Assembly: GCA_002150815.3 (NCBI GenBank)
Contig: NDFF03000033.1
Span: forward strand, 310,001-374,000
Direction: 5' to 3'
DNA from: Grammothele lineata
Lineage: Eukaryota; Basidiomycota; Agaricomycetes; Polyporales; Polyporaceae
DNA length: 64,000 bases
A model generated the notes under the pieces. It saw only the letters and a program-made list of their open reading frames with translations. It was not told the DNA's origin and searched no databases. The first letter of the stretch is position 1. Every line of letters starts with the position of its first letter. Shown here in pieces: positions 12,211 through 23,169 of this stretch. The position numbers were made by a program, and so were the translations under genes.

Positions 12211-13585
12211 CTACGGGGAATAGAAACTGCGGCTGAGGTCCGCGGCCCTGTCAAGTTCTTTTACGAGCAGGTCGTTTGTTGCCTTGGCATTATCGAGATA
12301 TACTGAGAAAGAATTGGCATGAGAGGATACGTATAACTTAGCCGGAACATACCGTGGTGACCCGCGTGAGGAACGATGTACATCTTCCCGAGGCCGTTGC
12401 CAGCTTGACGCAGCCGCTCTACAGACTCCTTTCCACCTTCAGGGTCCATCCAATCTTGATCCCCATCTGGACAGCTCATGAGCGCGTAGAAGCTTACGAT
12501 GAGGGGAATGCACTTACAGACGAAGGTGACTGGGATCTTGAGCGCCGCTATGCGGTCCACCATGGGCCGGCGAGCATGCGCTCCTGGAGCAAGTAGATGC
12601 GCTGCGGCCGAATGTGAGCTAGCTAGTTTCATAGACTATTTCGACGCAACTCACAGATGCAGTATTCTCCTGACCCCTTCGCAAGCGTGATGTTCATAAT
12701 GTAGTCGTGCATGGCCCGCGTGTCCTCGTCCGACAAACCGATGAACCTCCTCGAGGAGTACTTGCCTATGAGCATCGGCGCCCAAATTCCCGTGGTACGT
12801 ACAACCTGGAACGGGCTCCACCCCTGCTCCCAAAGGTACGCGAACAGTTTACGACTGCGGCTCTCGTGGCGTTGCTGCACCTCCTGGCTCGAACGCATGC
12901 TCTCCACCCTACTCGCCGTCGCGGGTTCCGCCGTCTCGTCCACCGTCGCGCCCGTCGTCTGCGCGTCTGTGAACTCGCGCTCGGGCATGCTCGTCTCTGG
13001 TCCGCGCGGGATGCCCGCTGGCGAGATGAGGATGAGCTTGTTGACGCGGGCCGGGTGCCGAAGTGCGTACGCAACGCTGAGGTAGCCCCCTAGCGAGTGC
13101 CCGATGAGGGTCATGGTCTCGAGCCCCATCTTCTGGCGCCACTGCTCGAGCGAGTCGACGAAGAAGGACTCGGCTTCAGCGACGCGCCCGTCAACATCTT
13201 CGCGCTTGGCGCGGACGTGAAACGGCACGCGCGCGGAGCGCCCCATGCCCAGCCAGTCAACGGCGTAGACGGAGGTGCCACGCTTCCCAGCCCACTTTCC
13301 GAGGGCGGGGTAGTTCTGGAAGAAAAAGCCGAGGCCTGCGCCGTACCCGTGAAGCATCACAGCGGGGGCCGGAGCGCCCGGGGACGGGGAGGTGGAGGTT
13401 ATCGATACGGTGTTGAGGTAATGTTTGGGGTTGTCAAGCTCCACTCGTGTGCGCTGTGCCACGACGGGGTGCGCAAAATCGGGAGTGGGTGGTGGCGAGC
13501 CAGTAGGGCGGAAGTAGGGCAGTTTCCTACGGGTACGGTGGACAGGGTTAGACGAGAGGCTCGTAAGGGGGTAAACGGGTGCCAT
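12211..13585 (-). CDS. Alpha/beta hydrolase of the CGI-58/ABHD5-ICT1-CLD1 family
   Basis: Four exons join in frame: 13585-12655, 12601-12518, 12466-12353, 12302-12211, giving 406 aa. The lid-containing fold shows LHGYGAGLGFFFQNY (oxyanion-side loop), VDWLGMGRS, the nucleophile elbow GHSLGG, the acid in YGDQDWMDP, and the catalytic His in PHAGHHVYLDN. That last stretch also fits the HX4D acyltransferase motif of this family. Yeast members are a cardiolipin-specific deacylase (Cld1) and lysophosphatidic acid acyltransferase (Ict1). Here the nucleophile Ser is present, unlike mammalian ABHD5 where it is Asn, so this copy should be catalytic. An Asp/Thr/Ser-rich insert (about residues 205-240, from the MPEREFTDAQ stretch) lies in the lid region. 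Which lipid it acts on cannot be decided from sequence. Confidence 0.9.
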
Positions 13586-13851
13586 GTGCGGACTGACCTG
13601 AGTAAGCGTTCCTCACTCGCTGCACTCTCTTTCTCCCCTGCTGCCCACCTGATGGCCAACTCATCAAGACCAATGTTGAGATGGCAGTGTGTCGGATACA
13701 TACCAGCTTTTAACACTGGCAAGAAAGGTGCCGGGAATCTCACGGGCGGGAGGAAGGGGTATGAAAGGGGTCGTGTCGGCGTTCATATGCGCAAGAACGA
13801 GTCTGTAACGCGCGAGGAGAGGGCGGAGGGTCGAGGAGGACAGGGTGGCGG

Positions 13852-14431
13852 TCAGTTGTCAAGGAAGAAGAGAAAGGAGAGCAGGGCGCAGTCGATGGGG
13901 GAGATGTGTGTGATGGCGGGGAAGACGGGCTTTGCTTTATGAAGCGCCTCATGCCGCGACAACGCGTTCAACCTCGGCAGGCGCCCGTCGCGCCGGAACA
14001 GGGACACGAGCCCACGCAAGCCCTTTTCGGCCTTCCGTCTCTCATCCACTGCTACTCCGGCCGGAATTTGTCAGTCTGCATGAGCCACAACACAGCTCTC
14101 TTGTGCCGGTTCCGAATCCGCAGTCGATCCTCCTGCCTTCATATGAGCAGCATACAGTCGCACATCGCGTCGGCTCTCGGACGGCACCGCTCTATGTGTT
14201 CCATTAGTCCATGCATTATAGTACTTGTGACAGACACCCCTCGACCACGGGCACCATCCCCAGTGCGCGCGCAAAGAAGGAAGTGTGGTGGGTGGGTCGT
14301 GGCGTAGGTGGCATCGCATATCGCTGCGCCCGCAACACCGGAGGCTGGGAGGTACAAAACCCCGAGGACCTAGGCCGCCATGTATCCGCCTGGCTTGCAG
14401 AGTGCGCCGCGAACCGCGAATCGAGGAGCAC
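13852..14431 (-). CDS. Possible small two-exon gene of unknown function
   Basis: In the 925-bp gap between the hydrolase and uS11m, two minus-strand open stretches may belong together. The upstream one (14431 to about 14240) ends in the THHTSFFARALGMVPVVEG stretch. The downstream one (about 14050 to 13852) begins DERRKAEKGLRGLVSLFRRDG and ends in a hydrophobic tail before a stop. A GT donor and AG acceptor exist between them, but I could not settle the phase. No family is recognised. It could be chance open reading in GC-rich DNA. Confidence 0.2.
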
Positions 14432-14510
14432 ATACTACGCAGCCAAACGAGCATGAGCTAACTACGTGACGGAGCGAGAAGGCTTGAGGCGGACGAACAG
14501 ACGTACCAGC

Positions 14511-15182
14511 TCATATACGCCGCTTCTTCTGCCCCCGCGTCCCTCCAATCTTAATCGGTGTCCTGTCCGTCACCCGCTTCAGCCGCCCCCTCACGTTTTC
14601 CCCAACGGACGTCGTGAGCGCGGTGAGCATCGCGTCGCGGCCCTGCCCGAACCCGTTCAGCATCAGCTGCCACTGCAAGTCCGCCCGCTCCATCTCCCGC
14701 TCAAGCGCCCCAATGATCCCCACCGCGCACTGGTAGCCCGCCTCGTACCCGTTCCGGTTGCTCTTCTTGAACCCGAGCTTGCCCCCCGTAAGCGTAAGCA
14801 CCGTGTCCCCGTTCGGCCGCGCGAACGTCGCGAGCGTGTTGTTCCGCGTCGCCTTGACCGACACCGCGTACATTGGCCTAATGTCTCCGACCTTGTTCTT
14901 GGCCCCCTTAGACGGCTTTTCCTTGAACGGATTCACGATCGGAAAACTGCCTTCGGGACCCCGCGGGGGCCCATCGTCCACGGGCTCAGCTTCTGGGGCC
15001 GCCTCTGGGGCTCGCGCGGATTCGACGAGGTCGTTGAACAGTGCCGTCTGGTCGACCTTCGAGTCTTCTGCGGCATGGACAGAAGATGAGGACGAGAATG
15101 CCGCAAGGCGCTGCCTCCGCGCTGCGGCGGCGAGTGTTGGTGGTGGCGCTCTGAGCAATGGAGCGAGGCGGAGGAAGGACAT
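14511..15182 (-). CDS. MRPS18: Mitochondrial small-subunit ribosomal protein uS11m
   Basis: A single exon of 223 aa. The N-terminus (MSFLRLAPLLRAPPPTLAAAARRQRLAAF) is a typical mitochondrial presequence. A linker of about 60 residues leads to the S11 domain: YAVSVKATRNNTLATFARPNGDTVLTLTGGKLGFKKSNR in part, GYEAG, LNGFGQGRDAML, and the basic C-terminus TPIKIGGTRGQKKRRI with the conserved GxRxxKxRR ending. S11 binds the platform of the small subunit near the mRNA exit. The start is the ATG at 15182; a longer frame to 15332 would enter the promoter shared with QCR9. The symbol follows the yeast name. Confidence 0.93.
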   Translation of the reverse strand: MSFLRLAPLLRAPPPTLAAAARRQRLAAFSSSSSVHAAEDSKVDQTALFNDLVESARAPEAAPEAEPVDDGPPRGPEGSFPIVNPFKEKPSKGAKNKVGDIRPMYAVSVKATRNNTLATFARPNGDTVLTLTGGKLGFKKSNRNGYEAGYQCAVGIIGALEREMERADLQWQLMLNGFGQGRDAMLTALTTSVGENVRGRLKRVTDRTPIKIGGTRGQKKRRI

Positions 15183-15330
15183 GTTTCTGCACTGAGCAGG
15201 TACAGGAGCACAGAATACGCTCACAGCGCGTCCGGCTGGCTGGCGCTTGCGAAATTCCAAACTCCGCCAGCTCATTGGACGCTCGCCCGCCCTCCCTTCC
15301 GGTTCACCACGAACTCCACACCCGCCCGCC
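15183..15330. promoter_or_regulatory. Bidirectional promoter between uS11m and QCR9
   Basis: Only 148 bp separate the two divergent start codons. Both products work in mitochondria, so shared control is plausible. No clear TATA box is visible. Confidence 0.5.
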
Positions 15331-15683
15331 ATGTCTGTGAGTATGCACCTCCTCGCTGCTGCTAGTCCCTTTTGACGTTGTGCGATAGCTGGCCAACACT
15401 TTCTACAACACTCTTGTCAAGCGCAACAGTGAGTTTGAGCGGATGTACTCGGGAGAGTGGAGAGTAGCGGGACTGAACTCTTACGCAGGTGTCTACGTGA
15501 CCGGCATCTTCGTTGGCGCGTTCGCCTTCAGCATCGGCTTTGACACTGGCGTGACGAAGTTCTGGGACACGTGGAACAAGGGCGTGAGTGCTTTCTGGTC
15601 CTAGTCATGACACTCGGACAGTACTGACATTCTTGTAGAAACAATGGCAGGACATCCGCCATAAATACGTCGAGGAGGAGTAG
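15331..15683 (+). CDS. QCR9: Cytochrome b-c1 complex subunit 9 (QCR9)
   Basis: Four exons join in frame: 15331-15336, 15389-15428, 15489-15583, 15639-15683, giving 61 aa. The first exon is just ATG TCT. The protein reads ANTFYNTLVKRN, then the single membrane span VYVTGIFVGAFAFSIGFD, then KFWDTWNKGKQWQDIR and an acidic end VEEE. This matches subunit 9 (UQCR10/QCR9) of complex III, which contacts cytochrome c1 and the Rieske protein. Every splice junction keeps the frame, and the length is usual for the family. The gene is too short and too broken by introns to show as a long open frame. Confidence 0.93.
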
Positions 15684-16364
15684 ACTCGTTACGTGCTGGT
15701 ATCCCATTCCTTACGGCCTGTAGCTTCCTCCGCAATAGACTTTCTGCAGGAAACTTCTTTTGGGTGCGCTCTTCAGTTCTGGGCGTACTCTCGCGTGTAT
15801 CGGCACCTCAAACGCAATGACTCCGGCCTGCTCTATTGCGTATCACCCATATCACTCCCTTATATGCACATGGAAGCTCGTTCCGCTTTTCTCTATCAAT
15901 TCCTCAACGTTGATGGCTTCACATCGTGGATCCGGACGGGAAATATCAACTCTATTGACTCTATGCCGCACATCAATCAGACATGACACAGGAGATTCGG
16001 ACAAGAACTTGGGAAGGGAGAAAAAGAAACATTATGTGCGTTGCTTCGTAGCCTACTTCAATGTTACATGTACATCGTAAGTGAGGTGGGAATGAGGTCT
16101 ATCAACGTTCGGTGGAGGTCGATGATGCATGCGAACAACGATGCGAAAAGGAGAATATGGAGGATGCGAGACACTTAAGGATACGAGGCGAGAACGTGAT
16201 GGGGCATGAGAATGATGCGACAGAACAAGATAGACGGGATGCAAATATCATGAGCAGGGAAGGAGAGAAGTGGAGCAAGTATGGACAAGAAGCATTGCAA
16301 TATGAACACCAGAAGGAAGAAAAACACAGACCCATCGCCAGCACATCCTCGAACCGGGTGAGAC
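15684..16364. other. Convergent intergenic region, QCR9 to KCS1
   Basis: About 680 bp between two 3' ends. It is comparatively AT-rich with many GATG/ATGCGA-like words. No gene is supported; short open frames on both strands lack splice context. Confidence 0.4.
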
Positions 16365-19300
16365 TCAGGTCGAGATCATCCCGAAGTCGTCTTCACCGTC
16401 TGGCGCACGCCTGAACACCTCGTCGAACACCTCGCGGCCGTCCACCGCAAGCGGGGGGAGCTGCTCGCTCCCGCGCTCCTTCGGGTCCTCACGCGACGCC
16501 TTGATCCTACGCAGGCGTTCCTCGTTCCAGATCTTCTCGAGTGTCTCTGCGAGGCTCATCAGCCCGAACAGGAACCCCTTGTCCGGCTGTTCGGGGTAGT
16601 GCGGGGGGAAACGCGCGTAGATGAGACCCGTCTCGGGGTCGACCTCGGCCTGGTAACCCTTCCCGCTCGTCACCTCTTCGGTATCCCCGTTCGGCGGTGG
16701 GCCAGGCAGCCAGTCCCGCCCGGTCGTCGTGTGCGCGAAGTCGACGAGGCGGATCTGCACCTCACCGCGCTTGCGCCGGCGCCCGCCGCGGTCGGCCCCG
16801 GGGCCCACGAGGAGTTCCTCGCTGTGGGACCGCCGGAGGGTGACACGCGGCACGACGTCCCCAAGGGTGATTCGCGCGTCGAGCTGACGCTCGAGGGACT
16901 CGCCGCGTTTGCTGCGGGCGGATGGGCGTTCGAGTACCGAAGCGCGGAAAGCCTCCTGAGCATCGCGGTCGCCGTCATAGATCATAAGCAGACTGCAGCC
17001 ATAGAAGCGAAAGCCCTTGAGGCGGTTGATGATGCGAGCGAGTGCATATATCTTGCGGAGGATGACAGGAATCTGGTAGACGAGTAGACGTTCGCCATCG
17101 TGGAGGAACGAGGCGAGGACGCCGGGGAAGTCGTCCGGGCGGACCTCGCGACCCTTATATTTATCCTGGGTAACGTAGGACTGGGTGGCGTGGTTCCAGA
17201 CCTGAACGAAAGAGGTTAGCCATCGAAGGTAATCATCTATCATTGCCCAGGGTCGAGGGACGGCGAACACCGTGGGTCGTCCACACGGACAAATAGAACG
17301 TCACTCGAGGCAGATAAAACGACACTCACTTGCATCCCGCACACACGTACTCCCAACGTCCTGCTCGTGGTCCGGTCACACTTCTTTCGCTGACTCTTCT
17401 TCTTGGCCGGTGTCGCGTCCATTCCGTACTGCCGCGTGCCCATCTTCAGGTCAAGAACACACGAGCGCCTGAGGCGGCCGGTCAAGTCCTCCATGAGAAT
17501 AAAGTGGTTCTGACGGGTGACGGTAGGGTCGAGGTGGTCCAGGGGCCCGTCATAGTGCAACGCGGGAGAAGGGGGAAGTAGAGCGCGGGTAGTAGAGCGG
17601 GAACGGCTGCGCTGGAACGAGCGAGCGGCAAAGGACTGCCCCTCGCGAACCTCCTTCGGTAGCGAGATCGGCTCCTGTGACTCAAACTCGAACATCTCGG
17701 ACGGGGTGTCGTGTTGCTGGCGCGGGTGCGTGGGATATTGACCAAGGTTGCTGATCTGACGTTCGCTCTGCACTCGCCGCAGGGGCTGCCCAAGGACGCT
17801 GGCCTCCTCCTGCCGCAGGCGCTCGACTCTGCTCAACTTCTTCTTCCGGCGGAACCGACGCGATCCGTCACTGAACGGTTGCCCATCTGCCTCCCCATCC
17901 GCGACATCCCCATCGTCATCACCCTTGGTGCTTGAAATGCCGTGACCTGACACCTGTCGTGACAAGCGACGCAAGAGGGTGTTGAAGACGTGGTCCTTGA
18001 ACCTAGCGTTCACGACTGTCGAGCCCGTACCGCCGAACCATCCGGGCTGGAAAGGACTATTGGGCGACAAAGTCCCATTCCTCGGAAAGGGGATACGCGG
18101 TGAGTTTGAGGGCGTGGCCAGGTCTTCAGCGGTCTGCGAATACGCAAGTCGACTCGAAGGGGTGCGTGCTCCACCATTACACGGAAGCTGGATAGCTCGC
18201 GCGCCGGAGATACCAAGGTCGGGGCTGGAAGCGGTCATCCCGCCGAGCTGGGGACGAGGGCGGCGACGATCAATAGGAGGCACAGACGACGACGCAGCGG
18301 AAGTCGACATAGAGCGATGTCGCCCGGCACGCAACAACCACTGGGGGATGATGTGTCGGTTATAGTCCAGGGCGACTTCGGGAAGCTCAGCCTCCTCCGT
18401 GTCCGTATCATCGTCATGGCGTTCTTGACCGTCGGTGAGTTGAGGGGACGTCGTGGACCGGGGGCTATCACTGGCGGCCTTGTGCAAGATCGGGCGTGGA
18501 GTATTCGAGCCGGCGGTAAGGGCGCCAGGTTTACCAGAGGGGATCTGGGGTGACACACTAGAGCTCTTTGGGACGCGGCGATAGCTAACAAGCATGACGC
18601 CCAAATACCGGGGGATGAACTCCAGGAGAGGGGGTGCTTCGCGCTCCACAGCCTCGTAAAACAGGTTCTCCCGCGAGACAAGGGGCTGGTAGAGCTGTCA
18701 GTCGCGAATAGGAAGACCAATAGAACGAGCGTTTACCTTACACACTGCGCGTTTGGTGAACTTGTAGATTGCGCTGTGCCCACCGACCTGGTTGCGAAAT
18801 GGCCGCAGGGGAATGTGGGGGAGACTGTCTTGAGAATACTCGAACGGCCCAAGGTCTGCGGATGTGCTTGTGGTAGGGCTGCCGACAGCGGAGGTATGGT
18901 TTAGCTCGAGCGCATCGTATGGCGACAACATCGCTCGCTGCAGTCGTTCCTCATCCTCGTCACTAGGGTTGTGGACGCGAGGCTGAGGATGCGGGCTTGA
19001 TCGTGACGGAGAGATAGGGAAGGGAGAAGACGCAGACGTTGTGGAGGTTGTGGTCGTGACGGATGCGGTCTCCCATGCGGAATCGTCATCATCGTCCGTG
19101 GACCAGGGAGACTCGAAGGGATGGGAATAGTGGGGGATAGCGGGGAGGGGCGGAGGCGCTTCTGTGGGCGTCTCAAGAGAGCGTGACCGTGTTGTGCGAC
19201 GGCGTACGGGAGGCGGGAACTCGTGCAGATCAAGGGGAGAAACCGTACGCTCAAACGAAGGCAGAGGTTTGTGCGGTTCAAAGGAGGACGGGAACGGATG

Positions 19301-20344
19301 CGAAGGGGACGAGAGAGGGCGGGCGACTGTGGGGGAGGAAGGTAGTCGTAGTTCCTGGTGGAATGTGGAGGCGGAGGAGACGGAAGACCCGGAGCCGGGG
19401 GAGGCCGAGACTGCGTTGGAACCGTCGGTAGGTTCGTCGGCCCAGACGGTGCGCTCTCTTGGGCGACCGCGACCGTCCTCGTCGCGACCTGCTTCAACGG
19501 CGGCACGCCACTGGACGAGGTCACTGAGGACGGTCTCGCGGCGCGATAACGTGCGCTCTTTCCGCTTCCGGAAGTCAGGGTCCCGCGCACTCGCGACGGA
19601 CGAGACGCTCTCCCTTGTCCTGACTCGCTCCAAGCCCGTCGTGCTCCTCTCGCGCCGGATCGCCGCCGTCTCGCGGTCAGGCCAATCCGACCGCTTGACA
19701 AACTCGAACTGCGCTTGGCCGACCTGCTCGGTCGACGTCCCGGCGCGACGCCTGGAGGACGCCGATTCCGGTCGCGGCAGATCAAACGCATCGACTTCGC
19801 TCTTCTCCTGAGACGGGCTTGGTGCCGTCTCCTTGAATAAGTCGAGAGATGCGGCGACCTTCCGTCCGATGCCCGCGGTAGAGCTGGAGGGAGCCGCGCG
19901 ATCCGGGCTTGAGGACGACGTCGAAGTGGAAGAGACAGGGGACGGCGTCCGTCGCGAGGCAGCGCGGCGGGCGGCGACTGGGGAAACAGTGCGAAAAAGG
20001 TCCGAATTTTTGGACGTACGAGAAGAAGGCAGCGTCAGAGCTCTCTCGGATGCTCTGCGGAAGGCGCGCTGGTAGGCTGCGCGCAGCGAGCCTGGGTCCT
20101 GCGGGGTCTCCGTTCCGGAGCCGTCCGAGTCGCTGCTGTCATTGTTGCGCCACGGACGTTTGCGACGGACCTTGTGCGAGTGCGCGCGAGAGGGAGCAGA
20201 TGGGAGGGCGAAGATACGAGGCTTGGGGGGAGCTGATGGGCCAGGGGGTGAGGCATCTTGGGCTGCAGGGGCCGATGGGGTCGGCGAGGGTGGACATGGG
20301 GGTGAACGCCTCACGGAGCCAGAGCTCTCGGAGGCAGAAGGCAT
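16365..20344 (-). CDS. KCS1: Inositol hexakisphosphate kinase (KCS1/IP6K type)
   Basis: Three exons join in frame: 20344-18737, 18694-17330, 17201-16365, giving 1269 aa. IP6Ks phosphorylate InsP6 to 5-InsP7, a signal for phosphate, vacuole and telomere control. The first 500 residues are Ser/Pro/Arg-rich and probably disordered. The kinase core is split: [42 protein letters not shown], then a long insert of about 240 residues, then [23 protein letters not shown] (inositol-kinase motif), SLLMIYDGD and IRLVDFAHT (metal-binding Asp). The usual motif is PxxxDxKxG; here the first position is Ser. The yeast enzyme is also about 1050 aa with a long N-terminus, so the size is acceptable. Confidence 0.93.
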
Positions 20345-21623
20345 TCACGTCGGGGCTAGGGCTGGATGGCGGAGACGAGACTAGAGAGGGGCTCGGTCGT
20401 TGGATGAAGGGTGAGGGCGGGCTGGCGAGCGGAAGATATGAAAAGGAGAAGGCGTGCGTTGCGGGGGAGAGGCGTAGATATAGCAGACGACAAGGAACGT
20501 TGGTCGCGCGCGGATCTGGGCGTGAGCGGGAGATGGAAGGAGAGGGGAGTGGCCGCGGCGTATGTCGGTGCAGGCGGTACAATTCAGAGTTTTGCCTTCG
20601 CCCGGTGACGATATGGCCTCGCCGCACCGCGCACGTGGGCTGTAGGCCCGCCCGCCGCTGACAAAGCACCTCCCGCCCCCGCCCTCCCCGCTGTCTTGTC
20701 CCCGACGCCCCTAAACCGGCCCCCTCCGCCGCTCTCCCCCGCCCTCCCGACTCGCTATGGCCGACGCGCACAGGCCACCGCTCCGTGCTCAGCCCCGCGA
20801 ACCGCCCAGACCGGGGCCACACTCGGGCGCTGCGTCACCTGCCCCTCCATCGCCCCGGACGCTCCCGTGCTGCACGCACGTTCGCTCCTCTCCTCTTCCC
20901 CGGCCACGGTCGGACCCCTGCCCGGGTCGCCATCCCAGCGTGTGGCCCGCGTCACCCCCACTCAACAAATAACGTTTCTCTCGCACGACTATCCCCCCCT
21001 GGCCGCGGGCATATCCCTCTCAGCGAATGGCGTCGAGCACGGGGTCGATCGTCCTCTCGCCCCCGTCCGGCAAACACCCTTCGCATCCTTAAGCTCTATC
21101 TATGATCTCGGCCGCAACTCGCGTCCCTCTTCTCCGTTCATGCATCTCGTAGGCCGCTGAGATGGCCGCACGTTGCGTTCGCCGATGCCTGGCTTCTCCC
21201 TTTGACTGAATGTCCAGGTGCGTGCTGTGATAGGCCTGCTCTCGACCGTACTCCCGTGACACATTGTCCCGCGGTGCGGCCGTATCTACGTAAACATTTA
21301 GTGTTTGCCTTGGCCCAGCCAATAAGTCCCAGCCCAACAAGGCCCGGCATGCCGTCCCTTCGCTCCGCGCGTCCTGACGCCCGCACTAATGAGGTGTGTC
21401 CAAGCGGCAGCGGAGTTACATCGGTATCCTCAATATTATGCCCGTCTCTGGGTTAATACTGCCATTACGACTAGGAAAAAATACTCTTGTTGCCTAGTTA
21501 ATCCATCCCCGTATGAGGTTGAAAAAGAAGTGTAGTGGGTAGCTTACAGGCAAATAGGAACTAGACTTCAAAGCAAATAAAGTATCTAAATAAATAACTA
21601 AAGACAATGTCATGTGATTTGAA

Positions 21624-21650
21624 ATGAGTCATGCAAAGCAGCTGACTCAT
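21624..21650. promoter_or_regulatory. Inverted repeat of two AP-1/GCN4-type sites
   Basis: ATGAGTCA (21624-21631) and TGACTCAT (21643-21650) form a perfect 8-bp inverted repeat with an 11-bp loop. Each arm contains the bZIP site TGA(G/C)TCA. It lies about 107-133 bp before the ATG at 21757. Confidence 0.5.
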
Positions 21651-21706
21651 TGTTTACAACAAAGATTCTCACAGAATTTGAAATGTACTGCTTAGTCATC
21701 TGATGA

Positions 21707-21720
21707 GAGTATATATACTC
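21707..21720 (+). promoter_or_regulatory. TATA box inside a 14-bp palindrome
   Basis: GAGTATATATACTC is a perfect palindrome containing TATATATA, 37 bp before the ATG of the orphan gene. A run of nine G residues follows at 21722-21731. The position fits a TATA element with a very short 5' leader. Confidence 0.55.
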
Positions 21721-21756
21721 AGGGGGGGGGTGGTCATACCCTTCCCACTCTCCACA

Positions 21757-23169
21757 ATGCAGCCCACCACCACCCCCCTCAACACCTCCAGCTCTCCTGC
21801 CCAAGGTTCCCAGCCTGTGGTTTATCTACCAATGGCATGTTTACCCTGCTCATGCTGTTGCTTTGTATAAACTAATGCATTTATCACATACAGGTCCATT
21901 CACCATTATCAGGCTATCCACACATATTCTACCATTCAGTACCTGTTCATTACATTATATGTACCTTGTGCAATTCAGTACATATTGCAGAAGTGGGATT
22001 AAATAAGGGTATGGTTCAAACCTACGTCATCTGTGTACTAGCTAATTCTGTTTCCAGGTTCTTTTACTGTGCATACAATCTCTAAATCACAGTTGGATGG
22101 TACCGTTCCTGTACAGGCTATGCCATCTGCTTTACAAGCACTGCACCCAGTACTCCTCCCCTCCCCTCAATTGGCCATTACAAATACAACATTCAATGCG
22201 CCAGCTTTAGCAAATAGCATTCAAAAGCCACCATCATTTACGTCTTCACCTTCTGGCTCTTCTATTGGAAGAAAACAGAACACCAATTATGCCTTTCAAG
22301 AATCTCCTATACCAATACTTGAAGGGAATATCACCACATTTACAACATCAACAAGGGCTGCAGTCCTATCAACCTCACTACGACACCTTGCCCATCAATT
22401 TCTGCCCACTCAAGTATCCTCACCTTCAACTTCAGCCATTTCACAATCACCAGTGGCACCCCCAATTACCTCCCTATCAGTTACCCAACCTGCGACTTTC
22501 CTCATTGCTCCAGAGCAGCCAATAATCCAATCACAAGCACCGTTGCCAGCTATTGAAGAGCCTAGCACCACTTGTACCCTGCTCAAAGAGTCTAATAACT
22601 CAGAGCATGAAGTGGCACCAGAACAGTTGGCAGAGGGATCAACAGAGAGGGAAATCGGTGGGCATTTTTGCAATACTAAGATGTAGCTTTGACTTTTAAC
22701 TTATGCTCCATCAGACTCACTTCCAACCCTCTTTCATGGTGGCATCGCTTACACTATGGTCTTCAACTGGACTCAAGCCATCAACCGGTTCCTCCAGCTT
22801 CACAAGCAAGGGGTCAGACAGGGAGCCCAGGAGGCTTTTAAAGATATGTGGGCTGCTTTGAAGGAGGTGGACCAGCAGAAGAACTGTGTGGGGTATCAAG
22901 TTTTGATGGTAGGTAACAAAGTTCAGGATCTGTGTCACATCAGAAAGGTGCTCATGTGACATTGACAGGACTCTCAATTGCCACTCATCCTGCGCCAACT
23001 TCGAGACGCCCAAATCACTGGTGCACATGCGCACCCAAGCCAGCTTGCGGGCCAGGTGGTCAAATGCTGGCGGAAGCGGTTTTCTGGGCAGCTTGGAAAA
23101 CAGACATCAGGAGCAGGGCTCAGCAAGAAAGCAAAGGTGAAGGGCAAGGCAAAGAGGAGGGGTGTGTAG
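21757..23169 (+). CDS. Orphan protein in an AT-rich island
   Basis: Five exons join in frame: 21757-21819, 21894-21960, 22058-22657, 22715-22908, 22969-23169, giving 374 aa. All introns are GT-AG and 49-97 nt. The N-terminal two thirds is Ser/Thr/Pro/Gln-rich and low in charge (from MQPTTTPLN through the SPSTSAISQSP region). The last 130 residues look folded: TMVFNWTQAINRFLQLHK, EAFKDMWAALKEVDQQKN, PLILRQLRDAQITGAHAH, VVKCWRKRFSG, then a Lys-rich tail KKAKVKGKAKRRG that could be nuclear targeting. I do not recognise the family. Codon use is clearly AT-richer than in all neighbours, which suggests a different origin such as transfer or a mobile element cargo. No terminal repeats or transposase are seen. 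Confidence 0.6.

Larger units (their letters stand above)
20345..21756. other. Long divergent intergenic region, GC-rich then AT-rich
   Basis: About 1.4 kb. The first kilobase (to about 21450) is very GC- and pyrimidine-rich and should hold the KCS1 promoter; long open frames there are low-complexity Pro/Arg/Ser translations on several frames at once and are not credible. From about 21460 composition switches abruptly to AT-rich DNA that leads into the orphan gene. Confidence 0.4.

Noticed and set aside
19164..20661. Long plus-strand frames opposite KCS1 exon 1
   Set aside because: Antisense shadows of a GC-rich, low-complexity coding exon; Arg/Gly-rich with no motif.
20696..21160. Overlapping open frames in all frames in the KCS1 upstream region
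   Set aside because: C/T-rich DNA with no stops in several frames; translations are Pro/Ser/Arg runs. More likely promoter DNA.
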